Below the pieces are notes generated by a model. The model made no database searches. It worked only from the letters and a program-made list of their open reading frames with translations, and was not told the origin of the DNA. Of a stretch of DNA of 64,000 bases, positions 34,579 through 42,837 are shown piece by piece; the stretch's first letter is position 1, and the number at the start of each line of letters is the position of its first letter. This stretch comes from Pacificispira sp040217575 (GTDB taxonomy: Bacteria; Pseudomonadota; Alphaproteobacteria; UBA8366; Aestuariispiraceae). Both the position numbers and the translations under genes were made by a program. The DNA lies in contig JAVJPW010000006.1 in NCBI GenBank assembly GCA_040217575.1, positions 682,001-746,000 on the forward strand, read 5' to 3'.

Positions 34579-35504
34579 TCCGTTTCCTCCTTGGCCGCGG
34601 GATGAACGTCGCCCGCGGTCTCATCACCGACATAAAGTCCGAACATCCTGGTGCGAAATTCAGTTGCAAAGCGCGTCAGCATCGACGCGACGGCAGGGGA
34701 TGCGAAATCCCGTCCCTCCAGACTTGCGACAGGCGTGTACCGACCGGTCGTTGGGTCTTTCGTTCCTTCCGCATGGGCCAGGAAATAGGTGAAGTGATCG
34801 CCGCCTTCGTCATAAATGGAATAGGCCTTACCCAACTGCACAGTCGGGTCGATGAAACTTAGCCAATCCTTTACGGCGGCACGCACCGGCACCGGTTCGG
34901 TCAGGGGTATCCGCGGCAGGTCGAATCCCCCGCCGGTTTCGGTCAACAGAATGTCGTCGTCCCGCACAATCAACGCGCCTGCGAAAGTTCGGCGCCCAGC
35001 TGTGGGGGCGGCGGCTTCGCGTTCCAGTCCCAGGCTGAAATATTGCCCGCCCGCATATCCAAGGCCGCGCAAACCTGACTGCGTGAAATTGACCACGCGC
35101 CCCATCAGGATGGCATGGTCCCCCGCATCGCGGACATCGTGGGTATTACAGACGAAATATGCGGCGGTGCCGTCCAATACCGGAATATCGTTTGGGCCGG
35201 TATGCCAGCCGACCTGTGCGAACCGGTCGCCCTGAAAGCTGGCGAATGTGTTCGATACCGCTTCCTGACCTTCCGCCAGGACATTGACGGCGAAATGCCG
35301 GCACCCTTCGAACACGGGATAGCAGGTAAGGCGCTTTGCCGGACAGACCAGCAGCAGCGGCGGGTCGAGGGAGACCGATGTGAACGAGTTCGCGGTGAAC
35401 CCGACGGGGGCCCCTTCCGCGGTCTGGGTGGTGACGACGGTGACGCCGGTGGGAAACGCGCCGAATGCGTTGCGAAGTGCTTTCGGGTCTATGCGGGCGT
35501 TCAT
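34575..35504 (-). CDS. Flavin reductase with an extra C-terminal domain
   Basis: A 309-residue protein. Residues 1-165 are a flavin reductase domain of the HpaC/RutF kind (AFGAFPTGVTVVTT, GFTANSFTSVSLDPPLLL, FAVNVLAEGQ). Residues about 180-300 form an added domain whose GALIVRDDDILLTETGGGFDLP strand pattern vaguely recalls a Nudix fold but without the Nudix box. It supplies FMNH2 to the luciferase-like enzyme encoded next. The start is the ATG overlapping the alpha/beta hydrolase stop; a long in-frame extension upstream is antisense-like and rejected. Confidence 0.85.
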   Translation of the reverse strand: MNARIDPKALRNAFGAFPTGVTVVTTQTAEGAPVGFTANSFTSVSLDPPLLLVCPAKRLTCYPVFEGCRHFAVNVLAEGQEAVSNTFASFQGDRFAQVGWHTGPNDIPVLDGTAAYFVCNTHDVRDAGDHAILMGRVVNFTQSGLRGLGYAGGQYFSLGLEREAAAPTAGRRTFAGALIVRDDDILLTETGGGFDLPRIPLTEPVPVRAAVKDWLSFIDPTVQLGKAYSIYDEGGDHFTYFLAHAEGTKDPTTGRYTPVASLEGRDFASPAVASMLTRFATEFRTRMFGLYVGDETAGDVHPAAKEETE

Positions 35505-36304
35505 GGCAATCGACCCGCAACCAGTTTCAGGAACCCGTCCAGCTCCGCATTCACGATATTCGGATGGGTCATCATCGCCATATGCGCGGCCCCTTCGACC
35601 ACAAAGGCACGGCCATTCGGGACAGCGGCTGCCAGAATGCGGGACATGGCCGGGGTCGAATTCGGCTCTTCCGACCCCGTCAGGAAAAGCGCCGGGCAGG
35701 ATATCGCGGCCAGGTCGGCGTCCGCGAAGTCCCTCGCTTCGGCAAAGGCCGTATACGCTGCTTTGTATCCTCCGGGGTCGACCCCGGTCAGCCATGACCG
35801 GCAGGCAATCGCTTGCGGTCGGGTCAGGTCGTCGCCGAACCAGCGGGCCAGTGTCGGGGCCGGGTCGTTCGGCGCATCCGTCGACATGGCCGCGGCGCGG
35901 GCACGGACGGCATCGCGCGCCTCTGGGCTGCGGCGATGGATGGCGTTCAGGGCGGCAACCCCACTGACAAGGGACGGGTGCCGGATGGCCAGGTTCACCG
36001 CGATCAGCGCCCCTAGGGAATGACCGACGACCGGCACAGGCATACCGAATGCCGCGACGGCATTGGCAATACAATCCGTCAGCGTATCCAGGGTGACTGC
36101 ACCTACCAGTCGCGGGCTGTCGCCATGCCCCGGCAGATCCGGCGCCAGGATGGCGTGGTGTTTGGACATTGCATCGATCTGCGCGCCCCAGCTGTCCGCA
36201 TTTAGGCCGACGCCATGAATCAGCACACACGGCGAACCATTCCCGGCACGGATGGCGCAAAGGCCGGATGGCAGGTCAGATCGCGGCCGGGTTGTCCAGG
36301 TCAT
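35501..36304 (-). CDS. Alpha/beta hydrolase
   Basis: A 267-residue alpha/beta hydrolase: CVLIHGVGLNADSW, nucleophile elbow GHSLGALIAV, and the C-terminal catalytic His in VEGAAHMAMMTHP. It overlaps the DUF1185 gene by 29 bases and the flavin reductase by 4, so it is co-translated. It may play the part RutD plays in the Rut pathway, hydrolysing the ring-opening product; that is analogy only. Confidence 0.88.
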   Translation of the reverse strand: MTWTTRPRSDLPSGLCAIRAGNGSPCVLIHGVGLNADSWGAQIDAMSKHHAILAPDLPGHGDSPRLVGAVTLDTLTDCIANAVAAFGMPVPVVGHSLGALIAVNLAIRHPSLVSGVAALNAIHRRSPEARDAVRARAAAMSTDAPNDPAPTLARWFGDDLTRPQAIACRSWLTGVDPGGYKAAYTAFAEARDFADADLAAISCPALFLTGSEEPNSTPAMSRILAAAVPNGRAFVVEGAAHMAMMTHPNIVNAELDGFLKLVAGRLP

Positions 36305-36875
36305 GGCCCAGATCCTTCAGGTCCTGATATCGGTCGCCGATACGATGGTGGGGCCGCCCGCTGGTCGCGCCGCCCAATGCCACCACGATTTCGTCATCGC
36401 GCGGTGCATCGGGAATGGCGAACTGGATTGTCAGATAGTGGGAACGCCGCCCGGCATCGTTCTTGTCCATCATCGGTATGGAAAGGGGTGCGTTGGCCGG
36501 ACCGCGGGTATTGCTGAATGACAGATAGGACGTCGCGCCCACTGCGGTCCGATAATGGTTCCCGAACCGCAACGTGTGGATCAGACCGGATGCATGTTCA
36601 ATTTCCCCGTTCAGGCCGACGACGGCGGCCTTGCCATAGGCTTCGATCCTGTCACCGCCACCGGCCAATGCAACGATACGATTCGTCAGCATTTCGCCGA
36701 GCACAGGACCAAAGGCCTGGATCTCTGGTTTCAGGTCTTCGACAAATCGTCCGGCCCACGGGTTTGCGACCACCGCCGCCACCGCGAACATGCGCCAGGG
36801 ACTGTCCGCTGCCTTGAAGCCTTCGACAAGGATATCTTCCTGATACGTAACAATTTTTCGAATGTCTGGCGTCAT
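36276..36875 (-). CDS. DUF1185 (amino acid synthesis, AA_synth) family protein
   Basis: A 199-residue protein matching DUF1185/PF06684: MTPDIRKIVTYQEDILVEGF, the ADSPWRMFAVAAVVANPWAG segment, GNHYRTAVGATSYL and IPDAPRDDEIVVALGGATSG. The fold is known to resemble bacterial chorismate mutase, but the reaction is not established. It is the first gene of the minus-strand cluster and divergent from the LysR regulator. The start is the ATG before TPDIRKIV, matching family length; an upstream in-frame ATG would add 26 unrelated residues. Confidence 0.88.
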   Translation of the reverse strand: MTPDIRKIVTYQEDILVEGFKAADSPWRMFAVAAVVANPWAGRFVEDLKPEIQAFGPVLGEMLTNRIVALAGGGDRIEAYGKAAVVGLNGEIEHASGLIHTLRFGNHYRTAVGATSYLSFSNTRGPANAPLSIPMMDKNDAGRRSHYLTIQFAIPDAPRDDEIVVALGGATSGRPHHRIGDRYQDLKDLGHDLDNPAAI

Positions 36876-36967
36876 GGTTCTGACGTTCCGATCCCTGGTG
36901 ACTGAATTGCCGACAAAATGGTCCGAGGCAGGTTGAATTGACAAACGATACAATCCGACAGCTAGAT

Positions 36968-36982
36968 ATTAGTAATCCTAAT
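36968..36982. promoter_or_regulatory. GcvA/LysR-type box ATTAG-N5-CTAAT
   Basis: A perfect inverted repeat with 5-base arms and T-N11-A geometry lies 20 bases before the LysR start and 93 before the DUF1185 start. CTAAT is the half-site reported for GcvA-type LysR proteins, and the adjacent regulator has the GcvA-type N-terminus. It is likely the autoregulatory and activation site of the divergent promoter. A TTGACA hexamer lies just upstream (near 36938). Confidence 0.65.
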
Positions 36983-37001
36983 GACTGGTTTGAGGCTTGC
37001 A

Positions 37002-37880
37002 ATGGCGCTTCCCCCGCTGACCTGGTTCCGTGCGTTTGAGGCCGCGGCCCGGCACCTGAATTTTACTGCCGCTGCGGAGGAACTGAACCTGACCCAATCC
37101 GCGGTAAGTCAGCATGTCCGGTCCCTGGAGCTTCGGCTGGGTGCGCAGTTTTTTCAGCGCAAGGCGCGCGGGTTAGCACTGACGGATGCGGGGCGGCGGT
37201 TGCTGCCGTACGTCACCGGGGCGATGTCTGAACTGGGTTCAGGGGTTGCGATGTTTCAGCCCCTTCGGGACAAGGCGACGCTGACGGTTGCCTGTTCCAC
37301 ATCCATCGCGCAATGGGTGCTGGCACCCTGGATTTCAGATTTCATCGCGGATAATCCCGGAACTCGTATCCGTTTCGTTTCCACCATATGGCCGGATCAC
37401 CACCCGACCGCGGAAGCGGACGTCGAAATTCGTTTCGGTGCCGCCGAACTGGTGGGACAGGGGGCACGGCCCCTTGCGGCGGACCGCGTTGTGCCGGTCA
37501 GGGTGTCCGGGTCGACGGGGACGCTGTCTGTTGCCGACCTTGCCGACACGCCGTTGATTCAGACGGTGGGGTCATCCGATACGTGGAAGACCTGGGCGGC
37601 GTCGTGCGGGGAGGGAGGGTTGTTTGAACCGACATATTGGGCGGATTCCTACGGACTAGCGCTGGAACTCGTGCGGCAAGGTGCAGGGGTTGGATTGATC
37701 AGCGCGCTGATCGCATCGGCGGGCGAACGGTTGGGCGTGGTCTCCGCCGCATGGGAACTTGCGGCACCGGCGCGCGATTCTTTCTTTCTGGCGCGGCGCG
37801 AGACGGGCCGCGACGGCCTTTCGGCCCGGTTCGAAGACTGGTTATGCGGTCAGGTACTGGGTTCGGGACCCATTGATTGA
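37002..37880 (+). CDS. LysR family transcriptional regulator, GcvA-type
   Basis: A 292-residue LysR regulator with the GcvA-subfamily N-terminus MALPPLTWFRAFEAAARHLN, then FTAAAEELNLTQSAVSQHVR as the helix-turn-helix, and a periplasmic-binding-like effector domain. The start with GAGG six bases upstream was preferred over an ATG seven codons earlier that lies inside the operator repeat. It is divergent from the DUF1185/hydrolase/monooxygenase cluster, which it probably activates in response to a pathway metabolite. Confidence 0.93.
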   Translation: MALPPLTWFRAFEAAARHLNFTAAAEELNLTQSAVSQHVRSLELRLGAQFFQRKARGLALTDAGRRLLPYVTGAMSELGSGVAMFQPLRDKATLTVACSTSIAQWVLAPWISDFIADNPGTRIRFVSTIWPDHHPTAEADVEIRFGAAELVGQGARPLAADRVVPVRVSGSTGTLSVADLADTPLIQTVGSSDTWKTWAASCGEGGLFEPTYWADSYGLALELVRQGAGVGLISALIASAGERLGVVSAAWELAAPARDSFFLARRETGRDGLSARFEDWLCGQVLGSGPID

Positions 37881-37919
37881 TCAGGATTGATCTGTTGCAC
37901 ACGCTTGGTGGCGTTGAAC

Positions 37920-38327
37920 CTAGCCCGGCAGACCATCCACTTCCGGAAGGTCGTTTAGATGCGCGTACCATTCCGCCCTGCTGGCAAAGCAGATATGTGC
38001 ATTTGGCGGGATATCGATTGCGCTATCAAGGCTCCCGGCAGGTACGACCACCAAAGCACCCTTCAATTGGACACTCGGAAGGGCAGACCCGCATTTAATG
38101 CAGAAGCTTCTTTCGTGTCGGGTCTCCGGAACCCGATAGGTTTGAATACTTTCAAGCCCAGAAACCCATTCAACAATTGCTGTCGATGAGAACAGATTTG
38201 CCGCATGTGCAGATCCCGTGTCCTTTCGACAACGCGAGCAGTGACAGAGAAAGAAGCTCTCAAACTCACCCGAGATCTGAAATTTTACGGTACCACACAA
38301 ACAGGATCCAGCTGCGGTTGGTGTCAT
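37920..38327 (-). CDS. GFA family (DUF636) zinc-binding protein
   Basis: A 135-residue protein with the cysteine pattern of the GFA family: GSCLCGTVKF, CHCSRCRKDTGSAHAANLF and CIKCGSALP. The founding member was described as glutathione-dependent formaldehyde-activating enzyme; most members bind zinc and lack a proven activity. It is convergent with the LysR gene (39-base gap) and appears to be a single gene. Confidence 0.9.
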   Translation of the reverse strand: MTPTAAGSCLCGTVKFQISGEFESFFLCHCSRCRKDTGSAHAANLFSSTAIVEWVSGLESIQTYRVPETRHERSFCIKCGSALPSVQLKGALVVVPAGSLDSAIDIPPNAHICFASRAEWYAHLNDLPEVDGLPG

Positions 38328-38451
38328 GACGGTTTGCCTGTATTCATGCGCTCGCGCGGAATCGCGGTTCTGGTTACAACCCGCCAGATGAATGGGACCC
38401 GGTCCTGGAAACGGACCAGCAGTCCGGCCTAGTCAAGGCGGGCAAATCAAG

Positions 38452-38622
38452 TCAAAGGACGCATTCCCGGGCATAGTCAGCCGCTTCATTGGCGGTGACA
38501 TTGGCGACGCCCTTGTCTTCGATCATCTTGCACCATTCCTGGGACCCCACTTCGGGTTCACAGGCGGAAAGCATGCCAGCGAGAAGAAGCCCCACGAGGG
38601 CCGTGCCGAAATTCCGCATCAT
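38452..38622 (-). CDS. DUF3012-type small lipoprotein
   Basis: A 56-residue frame below usual size cut-offs. It has a signal-peptide start (MMRNFGTALVGLLLAGM), a lipobox LSAC, then EPEVGSQEWCKMIEDKG and NVTANEAADYARECVL. The PEVGS..WC...K...T..EAADYA..C pattern is that of DUF3012, a family of small envelope proteins of unknown function. The ATG one codon downstream is an alternative start. It ends a two-gene tandem with the related protein encoded just upstream. Confidence 0.8.
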   Translation of the reverse strand: MMRNFGTALVGLLLAGMLSACEPEVGSQEWCKMIEDKGVANVTANEAADYARECVL

Positions 38623-38629
38623 ACCTAGA

Positions 38630-38863
38630 TTACTCCGTTTCCTGTGTTTCCTCGGGTGGCGTCAGGCGCCAACGCATGCAGTTTAGTTCAGCGAAGCCGC
38701 GCGCTTCGTCAACAGTCCATTCGGCAATTGGTTTGTTGCGGATGGCCTGACACCAGCGTTCGTCACCGGGTACCGGCGGGCCGGGGTGAATGGCATACCA
38801 AAGCCACCCGGCAAGGCCGAGACAGATCGCAATCGTGACAATCTTGCCGATATGGCGGCGCAT
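38630..38863 (-). CDS. DUF3012-like membrane-anchored protein
   Basis: A 77-residue protein with an N-terminal membrane helix (IVTIAICLGLAGWLWYAI) and a short periplasmic domain GDERWCQAIRNKPIAEWTVDEARGFAELNCMRW. The W-C-x(n)-KP-x-W-T-x-x-EA-x-x-FA-x-x-x-C spacing matches the DUF3012 pattern of the next gene, so the two are tandem paralogs 7 bases apart, one an anchored form and one a lipoprotein. No function is known. Confidence 0.65.
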   Translation of the reverse strand: MRRHIGKIVTIAICLGLAGWLWYAIHPGPPVPGDERWCQAIRNKPIAEWTVDEARGFAELNCMRWRLTPPEETQETE

Positions 38864-38890
38864 GATGACCCATCCGAATATCGGCCCTGA

Positions 38891-39484
38891 CTACCCCACG
38901 ACCGAATAATTGACCACACGGCGGACACGCTCGGTATTGCGAACGACCGCAACCGCGCGATCCTGTTCCGCGGCTGTGGCCGCACGCCCCAGGACATAGG
39001 CAGTCGCGAACGGGTCCACACCGACCCGGAAATTCAGACTCTCGACGCCCGGCGCGTCAAGCCATGCCGCTTCAATTCCCGCCTTTATCCGAAGGCCTTG
39101 CGCGAAACCGATGATTTCGTCGTCGCGTGCTGCCTGTTGCGCGGGTGTCAGGTTCTGGACATGGAAATACAGATTGCGCACACCGGCAATGTTGCGCGTT
39201 TCGGCCTCGAAACCCTGGAAAGACGTTGCATCTTCCATGATTCCATAGACCAGAAGGCGCTGTTCGTAGATTTCGGTTGAAACGGAAATCGTTTCGTATT
39301 TTGCCATCAGCCGGTTGACCTGAACGACAATACGGTTGTCTTCGGCGATGTCTTCGACACTTCGGTCTTCGATTGCCCGTTGGACGACACTGACCGGCGA
39401 ACAGCCTGCCAGAATGGCGGTGCCGCCAAGTGCCAACGTCATGATCTGACGGCGGTCGAAGGGGCTGACTGAACGGATGCGCAT
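38891..39484 (-). CDS. BON domain lipoprotein
   Basis: A 197-residue protein with a signal peptide and lipobox (ILAGCSP), followed by two BON-type repeats (IVVQVNRLMAKYETISVSTEIYEQRLLVYG and NFRVGVDPFATAYVLGRAATAAEQDRAV). BON proteins such as OsmY and DolP act at the outer membrane and are often stress-related. The start ATG has GGGAGA about eight bases upstream; a longer in-frame extension is rejected. It may share a transcript with the two DUF3012 genes. Confidence 0.85.
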   Translation of the reverse strand: MRIRSVSPFDRRQIMTLALGGTAILAGCSPVSVVQRAIEDRSVEDIAEDNRIVVQVNRLMAKYETISVSTEIYEQRLLVYGIMEDATSFQGFEAETRNIAGVRNLYFHVQNLTPAQQAARDDEIIGFAQGLRIKAGIEAAWLDAPGVESLNFRVGVDPFATAYVLGRAATAAEQDRAVAVVRNTERVRRVVNYSVVG

Positions 39485-39714
39485 GGCTGATCTCTCCCGA
39501 TGTGAAACTATTGCTGGCGATCGCTCGCGATCTAAGTAGATGGTGTGCCTGATGAACGGCGGCAAATCTATCGTCCAGCATTTTCGGAAAACCCCCACTT
39601 CCCTGAATAGACGGTGGCAAACCCGGACATTAGAGCGTAAAAGAGGCTCGTTTCTCTGATGGTACGGGCAGGGATGCTTGTTTCTGGCATTATTTCAGAT
39701 TTGGAGTTCGACCG

Positions 39715-41100
39715 ATGGCACTTGGTTCCTGGAGCCCGGAAAGCTGGCGCGAAAAGCCTGTTCTTCAGGTTCCCGAATATCCCGATGCAGCGCAGCTGGC
39801 GTCGGTGGAGGCGGAACTCGCGGCCAACCCGCCGCTGGTGTTTGCGGGGGAGGCCCGCAAGCTCAAGACCGCACTTGCCGAAGTGGCGGAAGGACGTGCC
39901 TTCCTGCTGCAGGGTGGCGATTGCGCGGAAAGCTTTGCGGAATTCAGCGCCAACAATATTCGCGATACGTTCAAGGTGCTGCTGCAGATGGCCGTGGTGC
40001 TGACGTTCGGTGCCGCCTGTCCGGTGGTGAAAGTCGGCCGAATGGCCGGCCAGTTCGCAAAGCCCCGGTCCGCGCCTATGGAAAAGCAGGGCGACGTCGA
40101 ACTGCCCAGTTATCGCGGGGACATCGTGAACGGCATTGAGTTCACCCCTGCCGATCGCGTGCCGGACCCGACCCGGATGCTCAAGGCCTATCATCAAGCG
40201 GCGTCTACGCTGAACCTTTTGCGCGCCTTTGCGCAGGGCGGTTTCGCGGACCTGCACCGGGTCCACCAATGGAACCTGGATTTCGTCGCTGACAGCGCAC
40301 AGGGCGAACGCTATCAGGCCCTGGCGGATCGCCTGGACGAGACGCTTAGTTTCATGGCGGCCTGCGGGCTGACGTCGGAACGGGTGCCGCAAATCGCAGA
40401 GACGGAATTCTATACCAGCCACGAAGGCCTGCTTTTGTGGTACGAACAGGCCCTGACCCGCCAGGACAGCATGTCGGGTGGCTGGTACGACTGTTCCGCG
40501 CACATGATCTGGATCGGCGACCGCACCCGCCAGCCGGACGGCGCCCATGTGGAATTCTGCCGGGGTGTGCAGAACCCGATCGGCATGAAATGCGGTCCGT
40601 CGACAGATCCCGATGAACTGATCCGGCTGATCGATATCCTGAACCCGGAGAATGAGGCGGGACGGCTTACGCTGATCGCGCGGATGGGAAGCGACAAGGC
40701 GACGGAGTTCCTGCCGCCACTGTTGCGCCGTGTGAAACAGGAAGGGCGCAAGGTCGTCTGGTCGTGCGACCCGATGCACGGCAACGTGATCAAATCGGAA
40801 AGCGGCTACAAGACGCGTCCGTTCGACCGGATTTTGAGTGAGGTTCGCCAGTTCTTCGATGCGCACGAAGCCGAAGGAACACATGCCGGCGGCGTGCATT
40901 TCGAAATGACGGGCAAGGATGTGACCGAATGCCTGGGCGGCGCGCAGGCGATTTCGGATTCGGATCTGTCGGCGCGTTATCACACGCATTGTGACCCGCG
41001 ACTGAACGGGGCGCAGGCGCTGGAACTCGCATTCCTGATTGCCGAGGAGCTGAAGTCCTCCCGCCTTGGCGGGGTGCGTTCATCTCAGGCGGCTGAATAG
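39715..41100 (+). CDS. 3-deoxy-7-phosphoheptulonate synthase, class II
   Basis: A 461-residue plant-type (class II) DAHP synthase, first enzyme of the shikimate pathway, joining PEP and erythrose 4-phosphate. Typical stretches are LLQGGDCAESFAEF, KVGRMAGQFAKPRS, NPIGMKCGPSTDPDEL, VVWSCDPMHGNVIKS and GGVHFEMTGKDVTECLGG. GGAG lies about ten bases before the ATG. Class II is common in alphaproteobacteria. Confidence 0.96.
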   Translation: MALGSWSPESWREKPVLQVPEYPDAAQLASVEAELAANPPLVFAGEARKLKTALAEVAEGRAFLLQGGDCAESFAEFSANNIRDTFKVLLQMAVVLTFGAACPVVKVGRMAGQFAKPRSAPMEKQGDVELPSYRGDIVNGIEFTPADRVPDPTRMLKAYHQAASTLNLLRAFAQGGFADLHRVHQWNLDFVADSAQGERYQALADRLDETLSFMAACGLTSERVPQIAETEFYTSHEGLLLWYEQALTRQDSMSGGWYDCSAHMIWIGDRTRQPDGAHVEFCRGVQNPIGMKCGPSTDPDELIRLIDILNPENEAGRLTLIARMGSDKATEFLPPLLRRVKQEGRKVVWSCDPMHGNVIKSESGYKTRPFDRILSEVRQFFDAHEAEGTHAGGVHFEMTGKDVTECLGGAQAISDSDLSARYHTHCDPRLNGAQALELAFLIAEELKSSRLGGVRSSQAAE

Positions 41101-41120
41101 GTCAGGGTTCAACGGCCGCG

Positions 41121-42260
41121 ATGCCCCATTCCACCGATCCGGATCTGTACGTTCGGCGCTGGACCGACGCCTATTTCTCCCGAACCCGTGAGATTCTGGA
41201 GAAGTTCGGCGACAGCCAGGTAACCTATGCCATATTCATGCGCAGGCCCGTCGTGTCCGCGCCGCGGCTGGCCATCAACTGGCTGAAACAGACGATGGAC
41301 GCGCGCGGGGAACCGGTGGATATCGACCTGCGCTACGAAGAGGGGCGTTGGGTCGGTGCGGGCGAACCGATCATGTATATCACCGGTTCGTTCAAGGCGC
41401 TGTGTGACCTGGAAACGCTGCTGCTTCAGAAAATCGGCCCTGCCTGTGTCGCCGCGTACAATGCCTTTACCATGTGTCAGGAACTCCCGCGGGCATCGTT
41501 CCTTGCCATGGATGCGCGCCATTGTGCGGGCACGGAAATGGCGGAATTGATGGCCTATGCCGCGTCAGTCGGTTCCGACAGGGCAAAACGGAAATCCAGC
41601 GCAATCGGGTTCATCGGGAATGCGACCGACGCGACGGCGCATTATTTCGGCGATCAGGCGGGTCGGGGTACAATGCCGCATGCGCTGATCGGGTATGCCG
41701 GTTCAACCGTCCGCGCGGCGGAAATGTTCCATGAGGCCCACCCCGACAAGCTTTTGATCGTCCTCGTCGACTATTTCGGCAAGGAAGTGACGGACTCACT
41801 TGCGGTTTGCGAACGGTTCCCGGACCTGGCCGCCAGCGGTGACCTTGGCGTGCGGGTGGATACCCCGGGCGGTCGCTTCTGCGAGGGGCTGGACCCTGCG
41901 GAATCCTATGCTGTTCTGGACCGGAATGCGCCCCGGTCAATTCGTGGCTACCGGAACGAGGGGGAGTTGCGGCATCTGATCGGCCCCGGCGTGTCAGCCG
42001 CCGCGGTCTGGCACCTTCGCGAGGCACTGGATCGGGCCGGTTTCACGAAAGTGAAAATTGTCGGATCGTCCGGTTTTGGGCCGGAAAAATGCCGCGTCAT
42101 GGCTTTGGCGGATACGCCGATCGATATCGTGGGCACCGGCAGCTATCTTCCCGACCGTTGGGCGGAGACCTATGCGACCGCGGACATCGTCGAATATGAC
42201 GGCAACCCCCGGGTCAAGGTCGGTCGCGAATTCCTGTTGCGGCGTTCCGAAGAAACCTGA
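41121..42260 (+). CDS. pncB: Nicotinate phosphoribosyltransferase
   Basis: A 379-residue enzyme of NAD salvage, making nicotinate mononucleotide from nicotinate and PRPP. Marks are YVRRWTDAYFSRTREIL, ITGSFKALCDLETLLLQKIG, the ALIGYAGSTVRAAEMF segment with the catalytic region, VRVDTPGGRFCEGLDP and a glycine-rich PRPP phosphate loop near the end. It starts 20 bases after the DAHP synthase gene and is probably co-transcribed. Confidence 0.92.
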   Translation: MPHSTDPDLYVRRWTDAYFSRTREILEKFGDSQVTYAIFMRRPVVSAPRLAINWLKQTMDARGEPVDIDLRYEEGRWVGAGEPIMYITGSFKALCDLETLLLQKIGPACVAAYNAFTMCQELPRASFLAMDARHCAGTEMAELMAYAASVGSDRAKRKSSAIGFIGNATDATAHYFGDQAGRGTMPHALIGYAGSTVRAAEMFHEAHPDKLLIVLVDYFGKEVTDSLAVCERFPDLAASGDLGVRVDTPGGRFCEGLDPAESYAVLDRNAPRSIRGYRNEGELRHLIGPGVSAAAVWHLREALDRAGFTKVKIVGSSGFGPEKCRVMALADTPIDIVGTGSYLPDRWAETYATADIVEYDGNPRVKVGREFLLRRSEET

Positions 42261-42282
42261 AGCCGGATTGGCGCAATACACA

Positions 42283-42837
42283 ATGGAACCGCAAGTCATT
42301 GCCACGCCTGATGCATTCCGGGCGGAACTGATCGACGACGGCGCGCGTAGCCTGTTCGACTATTGGCAAGGTCTGCGTGGACCACGGGCGATGCCTGCGC
42401 GCGCGGACATCGATCCACTTGAAATCCCGCGCAACATCCTGCCATGGCTCTACATCCTTGCGGTGTCGGATGACGGCAACCATCGGTTTCGACTGGCCGG
42501 AACGGGACTGGACACTGTCTTCAATGCGGAAATTACCGGAAAACGCGTCGATGAGGTGCTGGAGGGCAGGGACCTGGAAAACGCACGACGGTCCTATGAC
42601 TTTGTCATTTCGCGAGCACGGCCGTGGTATTCGTCCGTCCTCTATCGCGCGGACGAACGCTGGGAAATCCGCTATTCGCGTCTGACCCTGCCGCTGGGCC
42701 CGGACGGCGAAAAGCCGGATTTTCTGATCGGGGGGCTTTTCCTGGATCAGGATGAAGGGATGTTCGAACGATTCGCGGAACTGTTCGCCCGGAGGGGCGT
42801 CGACCCGTCAGCGCGGCGGGAGGTCGTCCTCGCTTGA
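42283..42837 (+). CDS. PAS domain-containing protein
   Basis: A 184-residue protein of the alphaproteobacterial PAS_5 type: LFDYWQGLRGPRAMPARADIDPLEIPRNILPWLYIL, then RFRLAGTGLDTVFNAEITGKRVDEVL. Such proteins are stand-alone sensors with unknown output. The start is the ATG 22 bases after the pncB stop; a longer in-frame frame overlapping pncB is rejected. Its last 30 bases overlap the convergent mscS-type gene. Confidence 0.82.
   Translation: MEPQVIATPDAFRAELIDDGARSLFDYWQGLRGPRAMPARADIDPLEIPRNILPWLYILAVSDDGNHRFRLAGTGLDTVFNAEITGKRVDEVLEGRDLENARRSYDFVISRARPWYSSVLYRADERWEIRYSRLTLPLGPDGEKPDFLIGGLFLDQDEGMFERFAELFARRGVDPSARREVVLA

Noticed and set aside
34575..36260. 561-codon extended frame joining an upstream stretch to the flavin reductase
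   Set aside because: The upstream half is the shadow of the alpha/beta hydrolase gene on the same strand. The reductase's natural start overlaps that gene's stop.
39568..40989. 473-codon antisense frame opposite the DAHP synthase gene
   Set aside because: Shadow of a well-conserved gene on the other strand; composition is rich in His/Arg/Gly without domain motifs.
42808..42837. Thirty-base convergent overlap of the PAS and MscS genes as a possible regulatory antisense element
   Set aside because: Short tail-to-tail overlaps are common in compact genomes, and nothing else supports regulation.
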